Assembly: GCA_022559845.1 (NCBI GenBank)
Contig: CM040123.1
Location: forward strand, 295,232,642-295,296,641
Direction: 5' to 3'
Length of the DNA stretch: 64,000 bases
From: Amorphophallus konjac
Taxonomy: Eukaryota; Streptophyta; Magnoliopsida; Alismatales; Araceae
Shown here in pieces: positions 11,989 to 23,005 of the stretch (its first letter is position 1; the number at the start of each line of letters is the position of its first letter). Below the pieces are notes generated by a model that saw only the letters and a program-made list of their open reading frames with translations, ran no database searches and was not told the DNA's origin. The position numbers and the translations under genes are program-made.

Positions 11989-13034
11989 TGATAGAAAAGA
12001 AGAAGGTGATCTAGAAAGGGTGGGATTGAATAGATCGCCTACGGTAAACAACAGATTAAAAAATTCTCAATTAGATTTCTGAGTAATAGCAAATTACAGC
12101 GGCACACACAACCAAAACTATTTAACGAGTGGAATGAGCAAGAACAACTCAAGAACTTAACGTAGACCAATGATTGAACAGGTGAAGGGCAAACAATAAG
12201 GAGTAAAGAACGAGCACTCTTTACTCAATTAGATCTAGAGACCAAAGTAATTTCATCATACAGCAAGAGAAGTAAAAGGCAGAGGTTGTACTCCAATGTC
12301 TTCTCACACAAGAAGGCAGCGGTCCAGGTCGGCCTAACCTACCCTTCTAGCTGAGTCCTTTGATATACCATTTGGGTATAGAAAAATTACAATCAAGAGG
12401 CAATTCAACAAGACAAACCACAAGAACGACACAAAGATTTTTAGGTTGTTCGATTGCCAAGCGCAATCTACGTCCACCCCTCGCTCACACTGAGCGAGGA
12501 TTCCTTGCACTATGCAATAACGATAAGCAGACTTAGTCTGTAATACGGTGCTGCCACACAGATTGAAACCAGAGGGAGACAAATCCCTCTTCCCTGATTC
12601 TACAACTTACAGAGTTGAACCCCCTAACCCTGTGTCCACAGAGCTAGGATCGGAGGTTAAACCTCCCTTCCTCTAAATCTTAGAGGGAATCCACGAGCGA
12701 CCCCCAGTTGCTCGTAAATAGAGACAATGTCTCCCTTCCTCCAAAACACTCAGAGGGAACTGGTCGAAGAATCAAACTAAAAATAGAACCAAGAATGAAA
12801 GAGAAACAAACAGAACTTAAAATAAAAACTGAATGTAGCTTTGTAGAAGCGATTTGAAGAACTCAACGGCTGGCTGGACTCTTAAATCCTCTCCTCACTC
12901 TCTTCCTTAGGACTGAGTTTTTCACTCTCTCTCTTTTTCTGGTGCTGCTCTTTTTTTGGATGGGATCTTTATACAACAGGAGCTCTAGCACCTTTCAACA
13001 GTCTCAGCCTTTTCTTTCGATCGGGGGTGCCCTC

Positions 13035-13043
13035 AATTTATAG
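13035..13043 (-). promoter_or_regulatory. TATA box in C 3' LTR
   Basis: The sense strand reads CTATAAATT, in the same relative position as in A and B. The matching part of the 5' LTR is deleted, so C has no intact promoter of its own. Confidence 0.6.
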
Positions 13044-13265
13044 AGCAGAGTATCGTAAAGGAGAAGAAGACAACGAATCAGTTTAATCCACGTGTAAATA
13101 GAATATTCCCAAATCATTGAGCTCTCTAGTCTTCTGCCACATGGACATCTCTTTTCGCGCCAAAAAGAATCTCTCAATGAGATTGGTCCAGAATTAGGCA
13201 GAACTAAAACTTGAATGTGCGTGACTAAATAAGTGATCACGTGCCTTTGAAGGAGTGTTATTGTC

Positions 13266-13680
13266 TCGAGTCAACATGCTTCTAGGTCGAGGCAGCTTCT
13301 AAGACATCAGCTTCCTTAGTCCTGATAGGTCAGTGCAGCATGCATTTCTCTTCGCTGAATTACTATTGCATCGATGTATCTAACTTGGTGCCTCGATGCA
13401 TCAACCTTATATCATTTGAAGGCGCTGGCATTTTCTTGGCTGGCTTCATTCTGCGTCGACGCATCACTCTTGAGTGCGTCGATGCAGTGACTAACTGCTC
13501 CGACTTGTCGCTCTACGCAAGCTGGCTCTTGATCGTACTGCATCGATGCCGTGGCTGACTGCATCGACCTTATGTGCTTTGCCCGCTATCTTTTGACAGT
13601 ACTATGTCGAGGCAGTTGTTTGCTATATACTCTGTTCTAAAATCACAGTAGTTTCAAGGTAGTCCTCTGCAACATCGATT
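13266..13680 (-). repeat. U3 cluster of TGCATCGA(C/T) motifs in C
   Basis: About ten copies of TGCATCGAC/T, TGCGTCGA and GTCGAGGC variants lie upstream of the TATA box. They differ by one or two bases from the arrays of A (TGCACCGAC) and B (TGTACAGAC). Several are back-to-back, giving short palindromes such as TGCGTCGACGCA at 13,452. Confidence 0.65.
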
Positions 13681-13875
13681 CGTCCAATTAATTTCCATGA
13701 GAAACACTTGACATCCTTGCATTTAAACAATATGTAAATCAGTTTAAACTGTTCAATGTAATCATGTGAAATTTTATTCAATCACAATAGAAGATACTCA
13801 ACTTTTTATTTGTGGTTGAAATTGACAGAATAACTCATATTGGTTTGTCATCAACAAAACACAAAATGCAACACA

Positions 13876-15610
13876 CTCCCCCTTTTTGATTATGGCAACC
13901 ATATGGGTTATTAAGGAAATTTTAGTCAGAAAGAAATTTCTCTTTTCTTGAGTAAAAATTATAGCAATCAAAATGAGGGAATGCAAAGAGAATGATATGT
14001 AGGCATAAAAAAAAATAGTTCAATCAGATGCCAGTTATTGAGCAAATAATGAAATGCCCCCCTATGCACACAAATAATGCAAATCTTAGACTCTAGCAGA
14101 GAAGCAGGATTTTCAAAAAATGCAATGACTCAAACCAAATTATTATACCACTACCACTACCATCATCTCTCCCCCTTTCTACTTTCTATCTGACAGTAAC
14201 TCAGACATATCTCTCCCCCTTTGACATCATCAAAAGGAATGAGGAGAGAAGGAGCACTGCGAAACGAGAGAGAGCAAATACAGTAGATTTCACAAATCCA
14301 GAATATCTCATATGCATCTCTTAAAAGATTATGTAAATGAACTAAAGTGAGCTTAGAGGTTTCAACTCTGATAATCAGGAGAGACAATGATTTTAAGAGT
14401 GAAGAATATCGCCATACAGAAGTAATGAGGAAGATCAAAGTTTAAAAAGATTTATGTCAAGAAGATTCTATCTAATGGCTGTACTGATCAAACTTGTGGG
14501 GACATGTTCTCTGAAAAATTATTCTCACACTATTGAGGACAAACAACCAACATTTTATATCAGAAGCATTTGAGTTCAACAAAATTTTTCTTTTCTTAAC
14601 AGCTTGCTTTTGAATGAGCAGTTTTTGTTAAATTAACACTTTTTACGTCAGGAGACACATTGGTTAGATGCAAGAATCCCCAATTACTCTGTGAAAATTG
14701 TATTGCTTCTGTTTAATGAGAACAAAGATAGCAAAAGAGATGTCTTTTTACGTGAGGCACAACACGTCTTAGTTGAAGTGACCCAGTTACTCAACACTTC
14801 AAGCCATTGCTCTGCCATGAGTGGCTATTTTTCACTGATTTTTTTTTTAAAAATAGAGTTAATCTGGTACTTCATAATATAGCTATTCTCATTTCATGAT
14901 GAAGATCAGCAGGTTTCTAGGTAACCAAAATCATTGCTCTGAATTTAGTTTTTTTCTCTATTTCAATGTGAAGTGTTTGAAGGCAATACTACATGAACTG
15001 GTTTCCAGAAAATTTGCTTTTATGAGTTCAACCTTTAAGCTTTTAGATGATTTCAAGACATAATAGTTTAACTTTGTTTCATGCTCATGAGAAATGTAGG
15101 CAGATATTCTTCAGACCGTTTCAGTTTGGTCTTTTACATGATTATGAGGTAGAAACTTCTTGACTTGATTTTTGTTGATCAGACTTAAAGGTTTTAGAAA
15201 TTTATGAGTCTCTATGACTTGTGAATGGACTGTATAAGATTCTCATAAAGAGCATTTTTACAGCAGCATGATCTCTCACCCCCCTTCTGAATCTGTCCTC
15301 ACATTACATAAATTGACCAACCTAAGTAGCTCCTCCTCAGTAAGAAAGACATTCACTAAAAAGAAATAGATTTAACAGATTAAACAAGCTCCCCCTGACA
15401 ATTAGACTAACCACTAACTTCCCCCTGATAGCATGAGTCATAACACAAACAAGTTTCGTAAAGGCAGGTCAGAACACAACTGATGCATCGACCTGGTAAC
15501 AGAGAGAGTGTTGATGCAAGGATGATTTTCAAGAGAAAAAAATGTGAACTAGCAGGTCGAGGCATGGACATTAATGCCTGGAGAAAGTGAGTAGATCAGA
15601 AAGAGGAGTT
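13876..15610 (-). other. Element C PPT and 3' non-coding region
   Basis: The primary PPT is CTCCCCCTTTTTG at 13,876. Additional CTCCCCCT tracts are near 14,165, 14,213 and 15,389, and a CTTCCCCCTG tract near 15,419. The 14,213 copy is followed by TTTGACATCATCAAAAGG, as in A and B. Two copies of the conserved block lie at 14,637-14,700 and 14,741-14,800, the second containing ACGTGAGGCACAACACGT. CATTGCTCTG boxes are at 14,805 and 14,932. I see no envelope-like frame. Confidence 0.65.
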
Positions 15611-18600
15611 CAAGGCGATCTGAAAATGCCCAATTCTCTTCTCAAGGTAGAGAATTTCTCATTGCCTAGGGGCTTAGTGAAGATATCAGCTATCTGATGT
15701 GCAGTGCCTATGTGAATCAATTCAAAAGTGCCTTTTGAAACCTCATCTCTGATGAAATGATGTTTGATTTCTATGTGCTTGGTGCGTGAGTGCAGGATAG
15801 GATTTTTAGATAGATTTATAGCACTTGTGTTATCACAACAAATGGGTGTGTAGCCCAGGTCTATCTAGTAGTCCTGGAGCTGATGTTTTATCTAGATGAT
15901 TTGTGTTCCACAACTCCCTGCGGCTACATACTCAGCCTCTACAGTGGAGAGGGCCACATAATGCTATTTCTTGGAACCCCAAGAAACTAAACACCCACAA
16001 AAGAATTGACAGTGTCCACTAGTGCTCTTCCTATCTAATTTGCACCCAGCATAATCTGCATCAGTGTAAGATTTTAGATCTAGAGTGTGTGATGTAGAGA
16101 ACCATAATCCTAAGTTGTGTGTGGCAGATATATATCTAAAGATCCTTTTCACAGCTGCATGATGTAGTTTAGTAGGCCTAGATTGATATCTAGCACACAT
16201 ACCTACACTAAATTGTATATCAGGTCTGGAGGCAGTTAAGTATAGCAGGGATCCAATCATACCTCGATACAACTTTGCATCAACTTCTTTACCTGATTCA
16301 TCCGCATCTAATGAAGTATTGGTACCCATTGGAGTTGAGATGTGCTTCAAGTTCTCCATCCCAAACCTCATGAGAATTTCTAGGGTGTAGTTGGTCTGGC
16401 TTATAAAACACCCATCCTCTAATTGCTGAACCTACAAACCAAGAAAGTATTTCAATTCACCAACCAAGCTCATTTCAAACTTATTAGACATCAACTGAGC
16501 AAACTCATTGCATAGTTCAATGCATGTTGAGCCAAAGACTATGTCATCAACATATACCTGAACTATGATGAGGTCCTTATTCAAATTTTAGTAAATAAAG
16601 TTTGATCCACCTTACCTCTGCTGTAGCCCTTGCTGGTCAGAAATTCTGTCAACCTATCATACCAGGCACTAGGAGCCTGTTTCAGACTGTATAGGGCTTT
16701 GTTTAACTTGAAAACTTTGTTAGGGTGCGAAGATAATTGAAATCCAGGGGGTTGTTCTACAAAGACTTCTTCTTTAATGAAACCATTTAGGAATGCACTT
16801 TTAACGTCCATTTGATGAAGTTTTATGTTTTTAGAACATGCAAAAGCCAATAAGATTCATATTGCTTCCATCCTAGCAACGGGTGCATAGGATTCATCAA
16901 AATTAACCCCAAACTCCTGATAGTAACCCTTGGCTAGTAATCTGGCTTTATTCTATGAGATTATTCCATCTTCATTCATTTTATTTCTGAAAACCCCTTT
17001 AGTTCCTATTACATTTGTATTTTCAGGTCTCGGAACTAGTTCCTAGACATTATTTCTTTCAAATTGACTTAGTTCCTCATTCATTGCATTTACCCATGAT
17101 TCATCTTTTAAGGCTCCTTGCACTGACTTGGGTTCAATTTGTGACACTAATGCAACTAGGTCTTGATTATTTACATTTCTAAGAAAAGACCTTGTTCTAG
17201 GAGGATCAATTAAGCTGCCTGTGATATTATGTGCAGGGTGATCTTTCACAAATCTGACATTTATTGAGGACTAACCTATTTCGGCTGACTCTACCTATTT
17301 TGGAGCGTTTGTTTCTGTAGGTGACTGAGTTTCTTCGACAACTTGTCCTCTAAAAACTCTCCATCATGTTTTGAGTTCCTGTCATTATCATCCATGTTTA
17401 TAACATTGTTTGTTTCATCAAATATAACATGAGGAGATTCTCTACATTTTGATCTGAGATATTGAAAACCCTATATGCCCTGGATGTTTCAGAGTATCTT
17501 AGAAAAATTCTTGGGTTGCTCTTTTCTTCAAATTTATCAAGGTCCTTCTTATAGTTGTTGTGAATGAAACATTTAGAACCGAAAATCCTAAAGTAAGCCA
17601 CATTTGGCTTCTTACCTTTCATTAGCTCATAGGGGGTTTTCTTATGGATGGGTCTTACCATGGCCCTAAGTATAGCATGCAGTATTGGCCGCTTCTACCC
17701 AAAACCTTCTAGGTAGTTGACTCTCCACGAGCATGGTTCTGGCCATTTCAACAATGGTCCGGTTTCTTCTTTCCACTGCCATTATGCTCTGGAGTCCTGG
17801 GAGAAGAAAATATGTGAGTTAATCCCTCGTTGTCACAAAATTCAGAATACATGGAGTTTTCAAACTCTCCTCCATGATCAGATTGGATGGTGCAAATTCT
17901 GTGATTTCCATCTTGTTTGATTTTATTGAAAATTTGTTTAAACTTCTGAAATACATCATTTTTATTTGCTAAGAAAAATATCCAAGAAAACATATTATGA
18001 TCATCTACAACCACAAACCCAAACCTTTTACCGTTCAAACTCTGAGTTCTGGTTGTACCGAATAGATCCATATGCAAAAACTCCATTGGTCTGGAAGACA
18101 ATGGCTCAGATCTGAGCTTGAAATACTTCCTGGTTTGTTTACCCAAAGCATAAGCATCACAAATTCTGGAGATTGAATTGAACTTGATCTTTGGCATGCC
18201 TCTAACTAAATCATGTTTGACTAACTTATTCAGTGTAGTATAGCTAGCATGGCCTAATCGTCTATGCTAATTAAATGCATTGTTATCCAAATCAGCAGAC
18301 AAACAAAGATTTGATTCAGGATTTTCATTTAAGTCTACAATGTAGACATTATTAACTCTATGTCCTACAAACTTAACCTTGTCAGAATTTATTTTAAGGA
18401 TTTTGCATGCATTATTGTCAAAAACCACTCTCTGACCCTTGTCACATAACTGACTAATACTAAGTAAGTTGTGATGAAGACCTTCTACAAGCAACACTCT
18501 TTCAATGGTATTTGAGGGAAACTTACCAATTGTACCTGCACCAATGATATTACCTCTGTTCTTCCCTCCAAATTTGACCAGACCTCCTACCTTAATTTCC

Positions 18601-18695
18601 AATTGACTGAATTTGGTCCAATCACCTGTCATGTGCCTGAAGCAGCCGCTGTCTAGGTACCACTTGTTGTGCTCGACTGCTAGGCTCACCTGCAA
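15611..18695 (-). pseudogene. Element C pol: protease, integrase, reverse transcriptase, RNase H (Copia)
   Basis: The order is Copia-type. The protease has WYLDSG (about 18,650). The integrase zinc domain has HRRLGH and a CDAYALGKQ in which a conserved Cys is Tyr (about 18,150). The core has VVVDDHNMFSWIFF and QSDHGGEFEN (18,020-17,840). RT has VKSAFLNG, QPPGFQL, ALYSLKQAP and an intact VYVDD (16,810-16,540). The C-terminal region has SRPDIQFSVG, the RNase H has SYTDADYAG, and the end is FTKPL (16,270-15,640). Several stops interrupt it, including just before the integrase His motif and within RNase H, plus frameshifts. It would have supplied copying and integration for C and possibly, in trans, for A and B. 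It is now non-functional. Confidence 0.85.
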
Positions 18696-18699
18696 TCAA

Positions 18700-20907
18700 A
18701 TTAAGTAGAATGCTTTGGGACCCTAGAAAAGTTGGGTCCAAACATGTCACTCAATTCTTCCAACAAAATCTTAGGGATCTAGATCTGTCTGGTACCCTTT
18801 TTGTGAACAAAACTTTTATGTTCAGCATGAACAAATTTAGGCGCAACATGCATTGAAAAATGTTTTGTTTGCTTCATATTGTTTAATATTATGTTCCAAT
18901 CATTTTGGTAATTATTCTGTGGATGCCTCCTAGACCTTTTCTGATTCCCAAGGATTTGTTCATTGAAATTAATTTGAGAAGAATTGAAATGTGCCCAATG
19001 TGGTGTGTATTGATTCCTATTTTTGTTTTGGTTGGGTCATTTGTTCTGAGTCCACTGCGTCGATGCATAAGAGTTGTTGCCTCGATGCATCCCATTTTGA
19101 AATCCAAGATTTGCTCTGTTGATATCTGCATGCCTCGAAGCAGCAGTATGGCTACTCTTATATAGTGCGGGCTTGTGGACAATTTTACCTTGACTTTTGA
19201 ATTTAATGTGGTTGGTTTTCATGGTTGGTTGGTCATTGTTATTGCTAGTTGAGCTGGACGGGGTGTCCAGCTTTTCTTTACCCTTTTCTTGACAGAATGT
19301 GGTAGTCTTGAATTCAAAGGGTCTCTTATTAGATGGATCAATGCCCAAACCTTCTCTGTTAAAATTTGCTTTCACACCCAGCATGGTGTCGAAATTTGTT
19401 TTTCATTCCACAAATTTTTCCAATGTGTTTTGTTTATCTTCAAGATCTTTTGAAGATTCTCACTATGTTTTCGAATCTTAATGTTGGCAATTTTTACAGC
19501 TTCATATTTTTCATAAATAAGTACATTTTCTTCCTGGATCTCCTGAAATTTCACCTTAAACTCATCCAGATTCTTATTAGCTTCTTCATTTTCAACTTGG
19601 AGATTTTTATTTTCAATTCTCAGTGAGCCTAATTCTTCAAGTTATTTCTTCAGATCATCGTTTTCCTTTTTCATATTTATTTGTTCCTCAACAACATTGC
19701 TCAGTTTTCTTTTCAACATTTTATAGTCTTTGGTTTGACAGTTAAACTTTTCTAACAAGTCAGCGTAAGCATCCTCCCAATCATCTATTGTGTATTTTTC
19801 AAAAGGAATGCTTACCTCACTATCTGTGTCGGCCATGAGACACAGTCCTTGCTCCTCCTCTTCTGAAGAATCCTCTTCAATATCCTCTTCCTCGTCACTC
19901 CATGTGCAGACCATAGCTTGAGGCCTCTTTTTTTGCACTTTTGTGTTCTTCTTCATGAGCTCCAGGCATTCACTTTTCATGTGTCCTGGTTTTTTACAGT
20001 GAAAATATGTAAACTTTTCAGAACCTCTATTCTTGTCAAATTTAAAATAGGAGTTCTTACCATCCTGTTGCGGCCTTCTTTTCCTGAAGCTCTTACCTCT
20101 AGTCCTCAGAAATTTCTGGAATTGTCAGGTTAGCATAGCCTGCTGCTCATCATCGAGACCTAAGAGATTCTCATATTCCTCACTGCTCTCACCACTACTT
20201 CTGGATACCTTAAGAGCTATGGTTTTTCCTTTCTTGTTCTCTTCTATATTCCTCTTAAGGTTGATCTTGTAAGCCATCATGGATCGTATCAGCTCTATGA
20301 CAGTCATAGTGGATAGGTCCTTAGACTCTTCTAAGATAATGGCTTTTGTGTGCCACACCGTGGTTAAGGACCTTAGTATTTTCCTAACCAATTCACTTTC
20401 CTGGATGGGTTTACCCAGAGCTTTCAGATTGTTGGTGACTTGTGAGAGACTATCATACATTTCTGATATGGTCTCATCGGGTTTCATTCTAAATAATTTA
20501 TAATCACGGGTTAACATATTTATCTTGGTGGCTCGTACATGTGATGTTCCCTCATAGATCAAGTGAAGTTCATCCCACATTTTCTTGGCTACTTTGCATG
20601 CAGAAATTCTGGAATACTCATCGGGATGTACAACGCACAGCATGATGTTCATTGTCATCCAATGTACAGTTGATACACAGATCTGCTCCCTAGACCAAGT
20701 ACCTTCATCTTCAGGAAGCTCGAATGGTCCGGTTGTGATGACCCTCCACAGTTCATGGCTCTGGGTCCTTAGAAACACCTCCATCATGTTTTTCCAATAA
20801 AGATAGTTAGTACCGTCAAAGAATGGTGGACGATTAATAGAATGCCCCTCAGCGATGAAGTTACGAGGGGCGCTAGATCCAGGTCTTCCCTGGTCATTAG
20901 ACCACAT
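18700..20907 (-). pseudogene. Element C gag (Sirevirus type)
   Basis: The ATG at 20,907 lies just 10 bp past the PBS. The N-domain has RPPFFDGTNYLYWK and WDELHLIYEGT, matching Copia gag (DUF4219/UBN2 type). An acidic serine-rich stretch, one zinc knuckle and a coiled-coil tail follow. The knuckle reads YFHCKKPGHMKSEC: its first Cys is Tyr (codon 20,005-20,007). Breaks include a stop just after residue 260 (20,125), another near 19,640 and a frameshift near 19,440. The tail around 19,055-19,090 contains the same TGCGTCGATGCA and CCTCGATGCA words as the U3 array. Confidence 0.8.
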
Positions 20908-20916
20908 GTTGGGAAA

Positions 20917-20931
20917 CCTGCTCTGATACCA
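20917..20931 (-). other. Element C primer binding site
   Basis: The minus strand reads TGGTATCAGAGCAGG, a full match to the initiator tRNA-Met complement over 12 bases, two bases from the LTR. Confidence 0.85.
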
Positions 20932-20933
20932 AT

Positions 20934-21467
20934 TGATAGAAAAGAAGAAGGTTATCTAGAAAGGGGGGGATTGAATAGATCACCTACTACAAACAATGGA
21001 TTAAAAAATTCTCAATCAGATTTCTGAGCAATAGCAAATCACAGCGGCACACACAACCAAAACTATTTAACGAGTGAAATGAGCAAGAACAACTCAAGAA
21101 CTTAATGCAGACAAACGATTGAACCAGTGAAGGGCAGACAACAAGGAGTAAAGAGCAAGCACTCTTTACTCAATTATATCTAGAGACCAAAGTAATTTCA
21201 TTATACAGCCAGAGAAGTAAGAGGCAAGAGGCAATTCAACAAGACAAACTACAAGATCGACACAAAGATTTTTAGGTGGTTCGATTGCCAACCGCAATCT
21301 ACGTCCACCCCTCGCTCACACTGAGCGAGGATTCCTTGCACTATGCAATAAGGATAAGTAGACTCAGTCTACAATAGGGTTCTGCCTCACAGCTTGAAAA
21401 TAGAGGGAGACAAATCCCTCTTCCCCGATTCTGCAACTCACAGAGTCGAACCCCCTAACCCTGTGTC
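20934..21467 (-). repeat. Element C 5' LTR, truncated
   Basis: It aligns with 11,989-12,640 of the 3' LTR but lacks an internal stretch of about 130 bp and ends abruptly after CCCTGTGTCCA. The R/U3 part with TATA box and motif array is gone. Confidence 0.85.
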
Positions 21468-23005
21468 CAAATAAGATGACCCAACAAAAGAGGGATATGC
21501 AAACAAGAAGGGGATAAGAGGCAACCAAAATCAACCAAGTTATAATGATGCACAAATTTTATTTGTTTCCCTTTAGAACCTTAGTGATTTAAACAAGATG
21601 TTCTCTCCAAAAATGGTTTCTTAGTGGGAATGCATAGTAGGGACTTAGTTGACTCTAGATGTAAACTCTCCCTCACGTATGCAACCTAGACATGGGGTGG
21701 TAAAGGTACAACTGGCCCGGCCTCCGTGTGAGAATCCACGGCTCACGGGGACTTACGGAGGTCTGGGATGTTATCACCTAGTCGACCCCAAGGAGTATGG
21801 AGGCGAGAGGATCACAGACCAAGGTAGGAATGCAACTATGGTATAAAAGATGAATGATCCTATGTGCACTAGAGTGCATGCAATTTCTAGCCTTAAACTA
21901 ACAAACCATATGCAATCAATGATATAACTATGAACAACAGATTGTGAGGAGACCAGATAGCACCCAGGGACAATATGAATCAACAAAAAATGCAGAATAA
22001 CAATAATCCTCGGGATGCATACCTATACTAGAGAAACAGTCGTCTAGTGACCGCTAAAGAGATACGACGGTCGTGCGCTAGACCGCTTTTAAGCCATAAA
22101 CGGCCGAGAGGAGACCACTAGCAACTAGGGAGCAGAAACAACAGAAAATGAAATGGGAAAACTGAGGAAAACATAGGGAGAACTAGAAAACACAAAAAGA
22201 AGCAGGTGAAACTTCACTCAACACGATTGGCACTAGTTGTCCCACCGTAATCGCCAAAAAAGGGTGTAGATATGTGTAAGTGGGTGAAAAGGTGAGATGG
22301 AATGTGAAGAGTGTGATATGTGCCCAACCTCAAGCAAGCAATAACATGGAATAAAAAGCATGTGGGTATGTCATCAAAAGTGCAAAGCAATGTAATAAGT
22401 GAGCTAAACACACGCCATGGGCGTGGAACAATGATGAAAATAAAAGGAAGCACGCGCCGTGAGCGCGGAGTAACTAGAAAGAAAAAGAAGCAATAGAGAT
22501 TAGAGAAGAGATGACAAATACCCAAAAGATAGATGTGATCGCCACCAAGGCCCGTAACACAGAGGGAACTGTACTACGTACCTTGGAAAGGAGTCGAGTG
22601 AAGGCACACTTGCACGCGGGAGAAAACACACGTGTAGAAGAGAAAATGGTCCTCCTGTGGCCGCAAGATGAAGGTAAATGATCTGAAGATGGCCGCAAAA
22701 GAACCCTGACGGTCTGAAGATGACCGCTACTGTAGATGATTTATCTACCCCGCCCCAAAACTAAACAAACATAATAAGCATGAAAGTATGAACAAGGGGG
22801 TAATAAAGAAGAGATGTACTGACCGTGATCGCCACCAAGGTTGCAGCAACGCTAAAGGGATGAAGAGATGAGAGGAACGGCACCGTGTACCTTGGAAAGA
22901 TGATTACTTGATTGCGCTTGACAAACGGGATGTGGGGAACTTGTGGGATCAACCTCCTCTCCTTCTAGCTGGCTAGAGGAAGAGGGCCTCACGTCCTATG
23001 CATGC
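21468..23005 (-). other. H1 leader and LTR part, right of element C
   Basis: This has no convincing reading frame. The block 21,690-21,830 is the reverse complement of a similar block in H2 (53,620-53,780), including GGGACTTACGGAGGTCTGGG and the GTCGACCCCAAGGAGTATGG motif. Two diverged copies of a segment containing GATCGCCACCAAGG, with CCTTGGAAAG farther on, lie at about 22,525-22,600 and 22,818-22,905. The region 22,040-22,100 has GACCGCT/ACGGTC palindrome words like those in the H1 U3. It ends at the TSD of solo LTR S. Confidence 0.65.

Larger units (their letters stand above)
11989..13875 (-). repeat. Element C 3' LTR
   Basis: About 1.89 kb, running TGATAG to near AACACA. It holds the shared palindrome CCTCGCTCACACTGAGCGAG (12,478-12,500), a TATA box at 13,035 and a U3 cluster of TGCATCGA motifs (13,266-13,680). 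It includes about 130 bp (near 12,275-12,400) that the right LTR lacks. Confidence 0.85.
11989..21467 (-). mobile_element. Element C: Copia Sirevirus-like retrotransposon, right end truncated
   Basis: The left LTR (11,989-13,875) and a partial right LTR (20,934-21,467) both start TGATAGAAAAGAAGAAGG. The PBS (20,917-20,931) and PPT (from 13,876) set the minus orientation. The interior carries gag, protease, integrase, RT and RNase H in Copia order. The right LTR stops after GTGTCCA at 21,467, about 530 bp in, and is followed directly by H1 leader sequence. The second TSD copy (expected AGCCC, as at 11,984-11,988) is absent, and H1 has lost the N-terminal half of gag at the same place. A deletion spanning the C/H1 junction explains both. 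Confidence 0.85.

Noticed and set aside
11860..12051. Short open frames spanning the H1/C junction
   Set aside because: They cross the element boundary at 11,988/11,989 and show no domain, so they are chance frames.
22761..22952. Possible host gene fragment around 22,500-22,950
   Set aside because: The segment aligns by eye with the H2 leader/LTR (GATCGCCACCAAGG and neighbours), so it belongs to H1.
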